From the NCBI RefSeq assembly GCF_005938215.1, contig NZ_VCPD01000009.1, positions 57,306 through 121,305 of the forward strand: DNA of 64,000 nucleotides, read 5' to 3'. Source of the DNA: Ruegeria sediminis. GTDB taxonomy: Bacteria; Pseudomonadota; Alphaproteobacteria; Rhodobacterales; Rhodobacteraceae. Under the pieces are notes generated by a model. That model saw nothing but the letters and a program-made list of their open reading frames with translations, made no database searches and had not been told where the DNA came from. This document shows, one piece after another, positions 1-8,562 of this stretch. Numbering within the stretch: the stretch's first letter is position 1; each line of letters starts with the position of its first letter. The position numbers and the translations under genes are program-made.

Positions 1-381
1 AAAATCCGTCTGGCCCGTGGCGGCTCGAAGAAACGCCCCTTCTACCGCATCGTGGCGGCCGACAGCCGCATGCCGCGCGACGGCCGCTTCATCGAGAAGC
101 TGGGCACCTACAACCCGCTGCTGCCGAAAGACAGCGAAGATCGCGTGAAGATGGATGTCGAGCGCGTCCAGTACTGGCTGGGCCAGGGCGCGCAGCCGAC
201 CGACCGGATCGCCCGCATGCTGGAAGCCGCCGGCGTCAAGGAAAAGACCGAGCGCAGCAACCCCAAGAAAGCCGTTCCCGGCAAGAAGGCCACGGAACGC
301 TCCGAGGAAAAAGCTGCCAAGGCTGCTGAGGCCGCCGAAGCCGCTGCCGCGCCGGCAGAAGAAGCCGCTGCTGAAGAATAA
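1..381 (+). CDS. rpsP: 30S ribosomal protein S16, 5'-truncated by window edge
   Basis: This is a structural protein of the small ribosomal subunit. The reading frame is open from base 1 and begins [18 protein letters not shown], the conserved N-terminus of S16, so only the first few codons lie outside the window. The core ([12 protein letters not shown], then [12 protein letters not shown]) ends near residue 80. It is followed by a Lys/Ala/Glu-rich tail of about 45 residues, a low-complexity extension seen in many alphaproteobacterial S16 proteins. It heads the conserved rpsP-rimM-trmD order, although bluB and a tiny ORF lie between rpsP and rimM here. The stop codon is TAA at 379-381. Confidence 0.97.
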   Translation, partial: KIRLARGGSKKRPFYRIVAADSRMPRDGRFIEKLGTYNPLLPKDSEDRVKMDVERVQYWLGQGAQPTDRIARMLEAAGVKEKTERSNPKKAVPGKKATERSEEKAAKAAEAAEAAAAPAEEAAAEE

Positions 382-392
382 GCAGGTTCCGC

Positions 393-1028
393 GTGCGGGT
401 TCAGACCTTCAGCGAAGACTTCCGCACGCAGTTGCATCTGCTGATGCGGCTCCGGCGCGACGTGCGCCGGTTCCGCACCGATCCCGTGGACGAGGCAGTG
501 CTCGCGCGCTGCCTCGACGCGTTTCGATTGGCCCCGTCGGTGGGGCTGAGCGAACCCTGGCGCGTGATCCGCGTAGACAGCGCGGAGGCGCGCGCCGCCG
601 CACTGAAGAATTTCGAGACCGCCAATGCCGAGGCGCTGACCGGCTATTCCGGCGACAAGGCGCGGCTCTACAGCCGGCTCAAGCTGTCGGGAATGCAGGA
701 TGCGCCGGTGCAGTTGGCCGTCTATTGCGATGACGCCACCGACAAGGGTCACGGGCTGGGCGCCGGAACCATGCCCGAGATGCGCCGCTATTCGGTGGTG
801 ACGGCCATCACGCTGTTCTGGCTCAGCCTGCGGGCCGAGGGGCTTGGCCTTGGCTGGGTGTCGATCCTTGATCCCGACCAGCTGGCCCGAGACCTGGCCG
901 TGCCGGGGGATTGGCGCCTGATCGGCTATTTCTGCGTTGGCTGGCCGCAGGAGGTTTCGGAAACTCCGGAACTGGAAACGGTGGGCTGGGAATCCAGAAG
1001 CCCGCACCTGATGATCGAAACGCGGTGA
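393..1028 (+). CDS. bluB: 5,6-dimethylbenzimidazole synthase (BluB)
   Basis: This is a nitroreductase-fold flavoenzyme that cannibalises reduced FMN to make 5,6-dimethylbenzimidazole, the lower ligand of cobalamin. The 211-residue protein shows the BluB signatures RRDVRRF near residue 24, GLSEPWRVIRV near residue 50, and LGLGWVSILDP near residue 150. The start is GTG at 393, only 11 bases after the rpsP stop, so it is probably cotranscribed with rpsP. No cobalamin riboswitch could fit in that gap. Its presence inside a ribosomal/tRNA-modification operon is odd for a cofactor gene. A generic nitroreductase is the alternative, but the spaced motifs favour BluB. Confidence 0.88.
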   Translation: MRVQTFSEDFRTQLHLLMRLRRDVRRFRTDPVDEAVLARCLDAFRLAPSVGLSEPWRVIRVDSAEARAAALKNFETANAEALTGYSGDKARLYSRLKLSGMQDAPVQLAVYCDDATDKGHGLGAGTMPEMRRYSVVTAITLFWLSLRAEGLGLGWVSILDPDQLARDLAVPGDWRLIGYFCVGWPQEVSETPELETVGWESRSPHLMIETR

Positions 1029-1034
1029 GCGCAG

Positions 1035-1178
1035 ATGTTCAGACCGATCAGATTTGTGCTGCTCATGGCAACCGCCTTCATCGTCGGGGTATTCTACGAA
1101 CGCAACGCCCATACCGACAGGTGTCTTGATGCCGGCGGGCGGGTCGTGTCCAACTTGTGCGAAGGAGGGCAGAGATGA
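1035..1178 (+). CDS. small single-pass membrane protein (47 aa), unknown function
   Basis: This is a short ORF with ATG at 1035 and TGA at 1176-1178. It fills the gap between bluB and rimM, and its stop overlaps the rimM start by four bases (ATGA), which argues for translational coupling. The predicted product has a basic N-terminus (MFRPIR), one hydrophobic segment at about residues 7-20 ([14 protein letters not shown]), and a short tail with two cysteines (RCLD and NLCEGG). It could be a small inner-membrane or periplasm-facing protein, and I recognise no family. Support is the tight packing and membrane-like composition. A chance ORF remains possible. Confidence 0.55.
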   Translation: MFRPIRFVLLMATAFIVGVFYERNAHTDRCLDAGGRVVSNLCEGGQR

Positions 1179-1678
1179 GCGATCTGGTGTGTGTCGGTTC
1201 GGTCGCGGGTTCCTTTGGCGTGCGCGGCGAAGTGCGACTGAAAAGCTTTTGCGCCAACCCCGAGGACATCGAGACTTATTCGCCCCTGACCGACGAAACG
1301 GGTCAGGAGCGTTATCCGCTTGTCCTGACTCGCCCGGTAAAGAACGGCTTCGCGGCCCGTCTTGGCGGCATCGAGACCAAGGAACAGGCCGACGCAATCA
1401 AGGGTCTGCGCCTGTTCGCGCGCCGCGACCAGCTGCCTTCGCTGCCCGATGACGAATTCTACCATGCCGATCTGATCGGGCTCGAAGTCTATGACACCGG
1501 CGGCGCGCTGCTGGGGCGGGTCAAGTCGGTGCAGAACCACGGGGCCGCGGACCTGCTGGAAATCCACGGGCCCGGGCTGAAATCCACGGTGCTGCTGCCC
1601 TTCACGATGGCTGCGGTGCCCACGGTCGATCTGGCGCAGGGCCGCATCGTCGCCGACCCGCCGGAAGGGTTGTTCTGA
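1175..1678 (+). CDS. rimM: 16S rRNA processing protein RimM
   Basis: This is a ribosome-maturation factor that binds S19 and helps process the 16S rRNA 3' domain. The 167-residue product has the usual two-part layout. An N-terminal RimM barrel starts at [17 protein letters not shown], and a C-terminal PRC-barrel follows at about residues 95-167 ([12 protein letters not shown], then [14 protein letters not shown]). I chose ATG 1175 because a strong Shine-Dalgarno (ggagg at 1163-1167) lies 7-8 bases upstream. An upstream in-frame GTG at 1157 would place that ribosome site inside the coding region. It overlaps the 47-aa ORF by four bases and is followed three bases later by trmD. Confidence 0.96.
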   Translation: MSDLVCVGSVAGSFGVRGEVRLKSFCANPEDIETYSPLTDETGQERYPLVLTRPVKNGFAARLGGIETKEQADAIKGLRLFARRDQLPSLPDDEFYHADLIGLEVYDTGGALLGRVKSVQNHGAADLLEIHGPGLKSTVLLPFTMAAVPTVDLAQGRIVADPPEGLF

Positions 1679-1681
1679 GCC

Positions 1682-2479
1682 ATGTCCGATACCCCCTCGC
1701 GCTCGCACGGCCGCAAGTCGATCCGTCCGGTCCTCAAACCCCGCGAACTCATGACCCCGACTCCGGACCTGCACGGGCTTTGGAAGGCGAAGGTCATCAC
1801 CCTGTTCCCTTCGGCCTTTCCCGGCGTGCTGGGCGAAAGCCTGACCGGCAAGGCGCTGCAGGAGGGGCTGTGGCAGCTGGAAACCGTCGATTTGCGACAA
1901 TTCGGCATCGGCAAGCATCGCAACGTCGACGACACGCCGGCGGGCGGGGGCGCAGGCATGGTGCTGCGCGCCGATGTGCTGGGCGACGCGATCGAACACG
2001 CGATGGCGGGCGTGCGCGGCAACTGGCCTATCATCTATCTCAGCCCGCGCGGCCGCCGCATGGATCAGCCGCTGATGCGAAACCTCGCCCGGTGCGACGG
2101 CGTCACCCTGCTCTGCGGCCGCTTTGAGGGCGTCGATGAGCGGGTGCTGGAGCACTACGGCGTCCAGGAAGTGTCACTGGGCGACTTCGTGATGACCGGG
2201 GGCGAGATCGCGGCGCAGGCGCTGATCGACGCGACGGTCCGCCTGATCCCCGGCGTTCTGGGCAACCAGGCCTCGGCCGAGGAGGAAAGCTTTTCCTCGG
2301 GGCTGCTGGAACATCCGCAATACACGCGCCCGGCCGAATGGAAGGGCAAGCCGATCCCCGAAGTGCTGATGTCCGGGCATCACGGCCGCGTCGAGGAATG
2401 GCGCCGCCGGATGTCGGAAGAGATCACCAAGGCGCGCCGCCCGGACCTGTGGGAGGTCTACAAGAACCGGGACGGCTGA
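1682..2479 (+). CDS. trmD: tRNA (guanine-N1-)-methyltransferase TrmD
   Basis: TrmD methylates G37 next to the anticodon in tRNAs that read CNN codons, preventing +1 frameshifts. The 265-residue protein carries the SPOUT-knot signatures YLSPRGRRMDQ, LLCGRFEGVDERVLE, and GDFVMTGGE, which form the AdoMet site. About 35 residues precede the usual family start (WKAKVITLFPSAFPG). An alternative ATG at 1751 would trim 23 of these, but the three-base gap to rimM supports ATG 1682. The gene ends five bases from the convergent lysozyme gene, so the usual direct run into rplS is broken here. Confidence 0.95.
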   Translation: MSDTPSRSHGRKSIRPVLKPRELMTPTPDLHGLWKAKVITLFPSAFPGVLGESLTGKALQEGLWQLETVDLRQFGIGKHRNVDDTPAGGGAGMVLRADVLGDAIEHAMAGVRGNWPIIYLSPRGRRMDQPLMRNLARCDGVTLLCGRFEGVDERVLEHYGVQEVSLGDFVMTGGEIAAQALIDATVRLIPGVLGNQASAEEESFSSGLLEHPQYTRPAEWKGKPIPEVLMSGHHGRVEEWRRRMSEEITKARRPDLWEVYKNRDG

Positions 2480-2483
2480 TCGG

Positions 2484-3284
2484 TCAGCGGATTACGCCCG
2501 CCTTCCAGCGCAGCCAGGTTTCAGGCGCGTCATGGAACACGTTGATGTCGACCTCGCCATCGATGCCCGGCACCAGGCCGGTTCCCGTGTACTGCCAGAA
2601 CCGCCAGAACGCGCCCGGATAGACCTGTCGTGGATGGCCGGCGACCGAGCGCAACCAGAATTCGGTTCCGTGCAGGCGACCGATACCGGTGTCGCGATAG
2701 AAATCGACGGTGGTGTATACGATCGGCCTGCGGCCGTAATGGGCCTCCAGGATATCCAGGAAGATGTCCGCCTCGGCGCGGATTTTGTCGCCGTCGGGGC
2801 GAATGGTGCAAGTCTTGGAATAGGGCGTCCATTCCATGTCCAGCACATGCGGAAGATCCGCGCCGCGCGGCACGTGGCGAATGAACCACCTGGCTTGCTC
2901 GGCGGCCGGGCGGCAGAAATAGAAGTAATGATAGGCGCCCCAGGGCACGCCCGCGGCCTGCGCTCCACGCCGGTGGGTTTCGAATTTCGGATCCGCCACA
3001 TCGCCGCCTTCGGTGGCCTTGATGAAGGCGAAGTTCACGCCGGCCGCACGGGCAACCTGCCAGTCGATGTTGCCCTGCCAGCGGGAAATGTCGATGCCGT
3101 GGATCGGGTAGGATTCGGGACCGCGCCCCTCCCACGAATGCGGATCGGCATCGCCGAACTTGGGATAGGTCACGAGCGAGCGCGCCTCGGCCCGATAGTC
3201 TGGCCCGGCGACGGGCTCGGGCGCGCGGCGGCCGCAGGAAACAACCACCACCAGCACCAGGAACAGCGACAGAACATTTCGCAT
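2484..3284 (-). CDS. GH25-family lysozyme-like lipoprotein
   Basis: This is a predicted cell-wall muramidase of glycoside hydrolase family 25, anchored or exported as a lipoprotein. The 266-residue product starts with a signal ending in a lipobox (VVVVSC, Cys near residue 17). The catalytic domain opens with HGIDISRWQGNIDW, followed by FAFIKATEGG and the acidic strand HVLDMEW, all typical of GH25. C-terminal motifs FWQYTGTGLVPGIDGEVDIN also match. I chose ATG 3284 because it gives a proper lipoprotein signal. The longer open frame upstream has no signal and low-complexity sequence. It lies antisense between trmD and rplS, separating two usually adjacent translation genes. Confidence 0.85.
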   Translation of the reverse strand: MRNVLSLFLVLVVVVSCGRRAPEPVAGPDYRAEARSLVTYPKFGDADPHSWEGRGPESYPIHGIDISRWQGNIDWQVARAAGVNFAFIKATEGGDVADPKFETHRRGAQAAGVPWGAYHYFYFCRPAAEQARWFIRHVPRGADLPHVLDMEWTPYSKTCTIRPDGDKIRAEADIFLDILEAHYGRRPIVYTTVDFYRDTGIGRLHGTEFWLRSVAGHPRQVYPGAFWRFWQYTGTGLVPGIDGEVDINVFHDAPETWLRWKAGVIR

Positions 3285-3688
3285 CAAATCACCCTGCCTC
3301 GACGATCCACGAAGGAATCTGTTTTGTTTTGTTGCCGCCAGATTGCTTTTTTCACGGCGGATGGCAATGCTGCTGATGGCTGGGAACGGATTTCCCGCGA
3401 CCCGACGCCGATATTCCGGGAAATCGCGCCTTCGGGGCTTGATCCCGGCCGTCAAATTCCCTAAACGACCGAAATCCGGAATCGCCTGCGGCGGCTCCGG
3501 CGTTTTGGCTTGCACCGTACCTGACCGCCCGGCTTTCTTCAGTCTCTGGCGCAAAACGGACAGGCCGGACCGAAGGAACATTCGACCTGACCTCTGGCGG
3601 GCCGCCTTTGCGGGATCCGATGGAGACCAAGAGCTCTCAGGCCGTGCGCAACTTCGTGGGCCAACCACGAGCAGATAGGAGAACTGCG
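3285..3688. other. 404-bp intergenic stretch, divergent promoter region
   Basis: No gene is supported in this interval between the lysozyme start (minus strand) and rplS (plus strand). Short open frames exist but have no ribosome site or recognisable protein. It should hold the lysozyme promoter and a separate promoter for rplS-rpmE, a candidate for which is listed at 3439-3467. The roughly 220 bases between that candidate and rplS would form a long 5' leader, which could hold autoregulatory structure, but I see no named leader motif. Confidence 0.6.
3439..3467 (+). promoter_or_regulatory. candidate sigma-70 promoter for rplS-rpmE
   Basis: TTGATC at 3439-3444 and TAAACG at 3462-3467 are separated by 17 bases. 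The same -10 hexamer with the same spacing occurs in front of the tRNA-Ala gene in this window. It would give rplS and rpmE their own transcription start, needed because the lysozyme gene runs the other way. Confidence 0.4.
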
Positions 3689-4072
3689 ATGGACCTGATC
3701 GCACAGCTCGAGGCGGAACAGATTGCCGCCCTGGGGAAAGAAATCCCCGATTTCAAAGCCGGTGACACCATCCGCGTCGGCTACAAGGTGACCGAAGGGT
3801 CGCGCACCCGTGTGCAGAACTACGAAGGCGTCTGCATCGCGCGCAAGAACGGCAATGGCATCGCCGGCTCGTTCACCGTCCGCAAAATCTCGTTCGGCGA
3901 AGGCGTGGAGCGCGTGTTCCCGCTGTACTCGACCAACATCGACAGCATCACCGTTGTCCGCCGCGGCAAAGTCCGCCGCGCCAAACTGTACTACCTGCGT
4001 TCGCGCCGCGGCAAATCCGCCCGTATCGCAGAAGTCACCAACTACAAGACCAAGGCCGACGCCGAGGCGTAA
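3689..4072 (+). CDS. rplS: 50S ribosomal protein L19
   Basis: This is a large-subunit protein located at the 30S-50S interface. The 127-residue product contains the L19 signatures [26 protein letters not shown], and [20 protein letters not shown], followed by a basic C-terminus ([20 protein letters not shown]). ATG 3689 is chosen because a Shine-Dalgarno (aggag, 3678-3682) lies just upstream and the protein then starts MDLIAQLE, as in relatives. Earlier in-frame starts would add about 27 residues unlike L19. rpmE follows 11 bases after the stop, forming a two-gene unit closed by the terminator at 4331. Confidence 0.97.
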   Translation: MDLIAQLEAEQIAALGKEIPDFKAGDTIRVGYKVTEGSRTRVQNYEGVCIARKNGNGIAGSFTVRKISFGEGVERVFPLYSTNIDSITVVRRGKVRRAKLYYLRSRRGKSARIAEVTNYKTKADAEA

Positions 4073-4083
4073 GGAGCGGATCC

Positions 4084-4305
4084 ATGAAAAAAGACATCCA
4101 TCCCGACTACCACCTCATCGACGTCAAGCTGACCGATGGCACCGTGGTTCAGATGAAATCCACCTGGGGCGCCGAAGGCGACACCCTTGCCCTTGAGATC
4201 GATCCCGCATCGCACCCGGCCTGGACCGGCGGCTCCTCGCGCCTGATGGATGCCGGCGGCCGCGTGTCGAAATTCAAGAAGAAATACGAAGGCCTCGGCT
4301 TCTAA
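4084..4305 (+). CDS. rpmE: 50S ribosomal protein L31
   Basis: This is a large-subunit protein at the subunit interface. The 73-residue product begins [10 protein letters not shown] and contains the [19 protein letters not shown] region and the [10 protein letters not shown] end typical of alphaproteobacterial L31. It lacks the CxxC zinc pairs, so it belongs to the zinc-independent (C-minus) type, which in other bacteria replaces the zinc form under zinc limitation. It sits 11 bases after rplS behind a GGAG ribosome site, and a strong terminator follows 25 bases after the stop. Confidence 0.96.
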   Translation: MKKDIHPDYHLIDVKLTDGTVVQMKSTWGAEGDTLALEIDPASHPAWTGGSSRLMDAGGRVSKFKKKYEGLGF

Positions 4306-4330
4306 GCCGTTCAAGCCTGTTCAGACGCCA

Positions 4331-4360
4331 AAGGCTGCCTTTGCGAAGGCAGCCTTTTTT
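4331..4360 (+). terminator. rho-independent terminator after rpmE
   Basis: A perfect 11-bp stem (aaggctgcctt at 4331-4341 paired with 4346-4356) with a 4-base loop is followed directly by a run of T residues. It closes the rplS-rpmE unit. Confidence 0.92.
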
Positions 4361-4409
4361 GATTTTCCCCATCCGCGCGCGTCCTTGCCCGCGAGAAAGC
4401 TGTCCCCTC

Positions 4410-6329
4410 GTGAAACAAGCCCTTGCCGACGCGCTTCAAGAACGCGGCTATGATACCCTGACCCCCGTGCAGCAGGCCGTGACCGAACCGGAACTGGAGG
4501 GCCGCGACCTGCTGGTTTCGGCGCAGACCGGTTCCGGCAAGACCGTAGGTTTCGGCCTGGCGCTGGCGCCGACCCTGCTGGACGGCGAAACTTTCGATGA
4601 TGCGGCCGAACCGCTGGCATTGATCATCGCGCCGACCCGAGAGCTGGCGATGCAGGTAAAGCGCGAACTGGCCTGGCTCTATGCGAAAACCGGCGCCGTC
4701 GTGGCATCCTGCGTAGGGGGCATGGACATGCGCGACGAACGCCGCGCGCTGGAGCGGGGCGCCCATATCGTCGTCGCCACGCCCGGCCGGCTGCGCGACC
4801 ACATCATGCGCGGCTCGATCGACCTGACCCGGGTGCGCGGCATCGTTCTGGACGAGGCCGATGAAATGCTGGACCTCGGGTTCCGCGAGGATCTCGAGGT
4901 CATTCTCGGCGAAGCGCCCGAAACCCGCAGAACCCTGATGTTCTCGGCCACCGTGCCAAAGGGTATCGCCGCGCTCGCGCAAAGCTATCAGAAGGACGCA
5001 CAGCGCGTCACGGCGCTGGCCGAGTCCCGGCAGCATGCGGATATCGAGTACCGGCTGATGCAAGTGGCTCCGCAGGACGCGGAAAACGCCATCATCAACG
5101 TCCTGCGGTACTACGAGGCGCCCAATGCCATCGTTTTCGCCAACACGCGCGCCATGGTGAGCCGCCTGACGACGCGCCTGTCGAACCGCGGGTTCTCGGT
5201 CGTGGCGCTGTCGGGCGAATTGACCCAGAGCGAGCGCACCAACGCCTTGCAGGCCATGCGTGACGGACGGGCGCGGATCTGTGTGGCGACCGACGTCGCC
5301 GCCCGCGGCATCGACCTGCCCGGCCTCGATCTGGTGGTCCACGCCGAACTGCCGTCCAACCACGAGACCCTGCTGCACCGGTCGGGCAGAACCGGGCGGG
5401 CGGGCCGCAAGGGCGTGAGCGTCCTGATCGCGCCGCCAAAGGTCCGCGCCAAGGCGCAACGCCTGCTGGGCTGGGCCAAGGTCAGTGCGGAAACCTGCGA
5501 AGCGCCCTCGGCCGAGGCCGTTCTTGAGCGTGACGAAACCCGAATGCTGGCCGACCCCGCCTGGCAGGAGCAACCGAGCGATACGGAACAAGCCGCGGCG
5601 GCACGGCTGCTGGAGCGGTTTTCGCCCGAGCAGATCGCGGCAGCCTTCCTGCGCCTCTATCGCAGCCGCCATTCGGCGCCCGAGGAACTTGGCGCGGTCC
5701 AGATGGAAAAACGCCAGAAAACCCGAGCCGAGTTCGGTCCAAGCGTGTGGTTCTCCATATCGGGCGGCCGGGCTGCGGGCGCGGAACCGCGCCACTACCT
5801 GCCGATGCTGTGCAAGGCCGGCGACCTCGACCGCGACGCGATCGGCGCGATCCGCGTGCAGGACCGGGAAACCTTCGTCGAGATCAGGGAAGCAGCCGTT
5901 GAGGGGTTCCTGAAAGCCCTCGATGGCAGGACCGAGATCGAGCCGGGCGCGGTTCTGACTCGCCTGGCCAATGCCCCCGACATCAAGACTTCGCCGCGCC
6001 CGCCAATGAAGTCAAAGCCGGCGCCTCATCGCGGCAAGGGCGCCAAACCGGCGAAATCCGCGCGGCCGCCCCACAAGATCAAGTCACCGGAGGATCGCCC
6101 AGACCCGGCGCCGGAGCGGCCCGCCGCAGCAGCCAAACCCAAGCGGAAACCGCCCGCAAAGGCAGGACACAAACCCAGGGAACAGACCCGCAAAGGCCCG
6201 CAACCCCCTGTCGGGAAACCGAATAGCAAAAAGAACAAGGCGCGGCGTGCCGCAGATGGACGAACGCCGACCCCAAAGGGCGGAGACGCGCGGCCGCATC
6301 GGGCCACGAAAAAGCCCAAGGCACGTTGA
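4410..6329 (+). CDS. DEAD-box RNA helicase with DbpA-type RNA-binding domain and basic tail
   Basis: This is an ATP-dependent RNA helicase, likely acting in ribosome assembly or RNA decay. Over 639 residues it shows a Q-motif-like start, AQTGSGKT (38-45), PTRELA (75-80), TPGR (124-127), DEAD (148-151), SAT (179-181), and HRSGRTGRAG near 330. A DbpA-like RNA-binding domain follows at about residues 445-515. The last 120 residues are a Lys/Pro/Arg-rich disordered tail (repeated KPKRKPP-like runs), probably nucleic-acid binding. Start GTG 4410 fits the usual N-terminus (VKQALADALQERGYDTLTPVQ). Upstream in-frame codons would run through the rpmE terminator. CsdA/DeaD-like function is the best guess. 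Confidence 0.9.
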   Translation: MKQALADALQERGYDTLTPVQQAVTEPELEGRDLLVSAQTGSGKTVGFGLALAPTLLDGETFDDAAEPLALIIAPTRELAMQVKRELAWLYAKTGAVVASCVGGMDMRDERRALERGAHIVVATPGRLRDHIMRGSIDLTRVRGIVLDEADEMLDLGFREDLEVILGEAPETRRTLMFSATVPKGIAALAQSYQKDAQRVTALAESRQHADIEYRLMQVAPQDAENAIINVLRYYEAPNAIVFANTRAMVSRLTTRLSNRGFSVVALSGELTQSERTNALQAMRDGRARICVATDVAARGIDLPGLDLVVHAELPSNHETLLHRSGRTGRAGRKGVSVLIAPPKVRAKAQRLLGWAKVSAETCEAPSAEAVLERDETRMLADPAWQEQPSDTEQAAAARLLERFSPEQIAAAFLRLYRSRHSAPEELGAVQMEKRQKTRAEFGPSVWFSISGGRAAGAEPRHYLPMLCKAGDLDRDAIGAIRVQDRETFVEIREAAVEGFLKALDGRTEIEPGAVLTRLANAPDIKTSPRPPMKSKPAPHRGKGAKPAKSARPPHKIKSPEDRPDPAPERPAAAAKPKRKPPAKAGHKPREQTRKGPQPPVGKPNSKKNKARRAADGRTPTPKGGDARPHRATKKPKAR

Positions 6330-6460
6330 TGCAACCGGGGCGCAGGTCTGGCAGGACTTGCGCCTTTCCTGTCTCTCACAGCTTTTCTTACAAGAGAACA
6401 CAACATATAGTGGCTCTAACAAAATCGTGGTGAAGCGAGACTGACAAGGGACTATTGGCA

Positions 6461-7270
6461 ATGGCGCACATCATCGTCGTCGGAAACGAAAAGGGCGGGG
6501 CGGGCAAATCCACGGTCTCGATGCATGTGGCGACGGCGCTGGCGCGGCTTGGCCACAAGGTCAGCTCGCTGGACCTGGACCTGCGGCAGCGCACCCTGGG
6601 GCGCTATTTCGAGAACCGCCGCAGCTTCATCAACGGCTCGGAACTGAAACTGCCAAGCCCCTACCACCACGATCTGCCGGAAATCGACCCCGCCTCGCTG
6701 AAACCGGGCGAGAACATCTATGACCACCGCCTGTCCGCCGCGGTGGCGGAGCTGGAAAGCGACAGCGACTTCATCCTGATCGACTGCCCGGGTTCGCACA
6801 CGCGTCTCAGCCAGGTGGCGCATTCATTGGCGGATACGCTCATCACGCCGCTCAACGACAGTTTCATCGATTTCGACCTGCTGGCGCGGATCGACACCAA
6901 GGGCGAAAAGATCCTGGGGCCTTCGGTCTATTCCGAAATGGTCTGGAACGCCCGTCAACTGCGCGCGCAGGCCGGGTTGAAGCCGGTCGACTGGGTCGTG
7001 GTCCGCAACCGCGTCGGCACCCAGCGCATGGTCAACAAGGAGAAGATGCAGCGCGCCATCGACATGCTGTCCAAGCGCATCGGGTTCCGCGTGGCCTCGG
7101 GCTTTTCCGAGCGCGTCATCTTCCGCGAACTGTTCCCCCGCGGCCTGACCCTGCTTGACCTCAAGGATATCGGCGTCAAGCAGCTGAACATCTCGAACAT
7201 CGCGGCGCGTCAGGAATTGCGCGACATGATGAAGGAACTCAACCTGCCCGGCGTCGAAATCGACTTCTAA
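6461..7270 (+). CDS. mipZ: division-plane positioning ATPase MipZ
   Basis: This is a ParA/MinD-superfamily ATPase that forms a bipolar gradient from ParB and inhibits FtsZ away from midcell in alphaproteobacteria. The 269-residue protein starts MAHIIVVGNEKGGAGKST, a deviant Walker A at residues 9-19. MipZ-typical segments include LDLDLRQRTLGRYFENR and FILIDCPGSHTRLSQ (switch/Walker B). ATG 6461 was chosen over TTG 6455 because a ribosome site (aaggga) lies 9-14 bases before it. It is monocistronic, and its stop overlaps the convergent cyclase stop by four bases. Confidence 0.93.
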   Translation: MAHIIVVGNEKGGAGKSTVSMHVATALARLGHKVSSLDLDLRQRTLGRYFENRRSFINGSELKLPSPYHHDLPEIDPASLKPGENIYDHRLSAAVAELESDSDFILIDCPGSHTRLSQVAHSLADTLITPLNDSFIDFDLLARIDTKGEKILGPSVYSEMVWNARQLRAQAGLKPVDWVVVRNRVGTQRMVNKEKMQRAIDMLSKRIGFRVASGFSERVIFRELFPRGLTLLDLKDIGVKQLNISNIAARQELRDMMKELNLPGVEIDF

Positions 7271-8502
7271 CCGGACGGGCTGTAGAGCGTGAAAAGCTCC
7301 TTGGGTTCGGGCACGCCGCGCAGCATGTAGCGGCCCAGCGAAACCAGATCCTGTCCGCCGCTGCCCGCCGCGCGGGCGACATCATCCGAGATCAGTATCC
7401 TCTGGTCCAGCGCCCGGTGCATTCCGGCGATGCGCGCGGTCTGGTTCACCGCTGGTCCGATGACGGTGAAGTCCAGTCGGCTTTCCGCCCCGATATTGCC
7501 ATAGAGGATCTCGCCCGCGTGCAGGGCGAGGGTATAGTTCGCCGCCGGCAATCCCGCGGTTTCGCGCTCGGCGCTCTTTTCGGCCATACGCCGCTGAAGA
7601 ATGGTGACCGCCTGCAGCGCCGCCTGCACATCCTCTTCGATTTCACCGACGTCGAACATCGCCATCAGACCATCACCCATGAATTTAAGGATGTTGCCGC
7701 CACAGGACTCGACGACGTCGACCGCGACTGCGAGGTAGTCGTTCAGCATCGCGATGATCTCGGGACCGGGAATCCGCTCGGACAGGCTGGTGAAATCCTG
7801 CAGATCGAAGTTCCAGATCACCGCGTCTATCTTTTGCAGCGATCCGCGCCGGATTTCACCCGACAGCACACGATGTCCCGCATCCCGGCCCAGGTAGACC
7901 CGCAGCAGGTCCTGCGCCATTTTCCGGTTGGCGGCGGATTTCAGAGCCAGCCCGAGATATGGCAGGCCCGAACGGATGAACGACAGGTGGCTGTCCTCGA
8001 ATCCGCCGGTGTGATCGGTGGTCCAGGACAGAAGTACGCCTTCGGGAACGTTTTCCGGGTCGATCGGCGCCCCTGGGGTCAGCTTTTCAAGCACGACCGC
8101 CATCGCGACGTAGTCGGTCGCACCCTTCTCGCGCAACTCGTTGAGCAAGGGAAACCGGCTGGATTCGTTCTGATCGACCAGTTTTTCACGCAACTCGCTG
8201 GACCCGGTCCTGAGCAGCTCGTAGAGCGGGCTGGCGAGCCATTGCTCTTGCGGGACATCGCGATGCTCGTAGTTCTCGTGTTCGCTGTCCTGATCCCGGT
8301 ACCAGCTGTATCCCGTGCCTCCGTATGTCGGGTGAAACGCGCTCTGCGCCGCATGGAAACGCACCAGGGGCACGCCGGCCTCGACAAGCCGCACACAGTA
8401 GCCTTCCAGGATTTCCTGCTGCTCGGCGCCTTCCAGCCCCTGTTTGAGCAGCCAGTGAACCAGGCTGCCGTTTTCCTGGGGGTTTGCGTGGCTCGTCGTC
8501 AT
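7267..8502 (-). CDS. class III adenylate/guanylate cyclase with unrecognised N-terminal domain
   Basis: This 411-residue soluble protein probably makes cAMP or cGMP. The C-terminal half (about 222-411) is a class III cyclase catalytic domain. Metal-binding aspartates are visible at D233 (WNFDLQDFTSLSE) and D277 (KFMGDGLMAMF), and LDFTVIGPAVNQTARI is the usual transition-state segment. The N-terminal 200 residues resemble the sensor region of rhizobial and roseobacter cyclases (HPTYGGTGYSWYRD) but match no domain I can name. ATG 8502 has a purine-rich ribosome site; a TTG at 8544 is an alternative. There are no membrane segments. It converges on mipZ with a four-base overlap. Confidence 0.88.
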   Translation of the reverse strand: MTTSHANPQENGSLVHWLLKQGLEGAEQQEILEGYCVRLVEAGVPLVRFHAAQSAFHPTYGGTGYSWYRDQDSEHENYEHRDVPQEQWLASPLYELLRTGSSELREKLVDQNESSRFPLLNELREKGATDYVAMAVVLEKLTPGAPIDPENVPEGVLLSWTTDHTGGFEDSHLSFIRSGLPYLGLALKSAANRKMAQDLLRVYLGRDAGHRVLSGEIRRGSLQKIDAVIWNFDLQDFTSLSERIPGPEIIAMLNDYLAVAVDVVESCGGNILKFMGDGLMAMFDVGEIEEDVQAALQAVTILQRRMAEKSAERETAGLPAANYTLALHAGEILYGNIGAESRLDFTVIGPAVNQTARIAGMHRALDQRILISDDVARAAGSGGQDLVSLGRYMLRGVPEPKELFTLYSPSG

Positions 8503-8562
8503 CAGGGGTCTCCGTTCCGCCCATGTCCGATCTGGGGTCGTCAACCGCGGATTACCAGTGCA

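Noticed and set aside
381..393. Cobalamin riboswitch before bluB
   Set aside because: Only 11 bases separate rpsP and bluB; no room.
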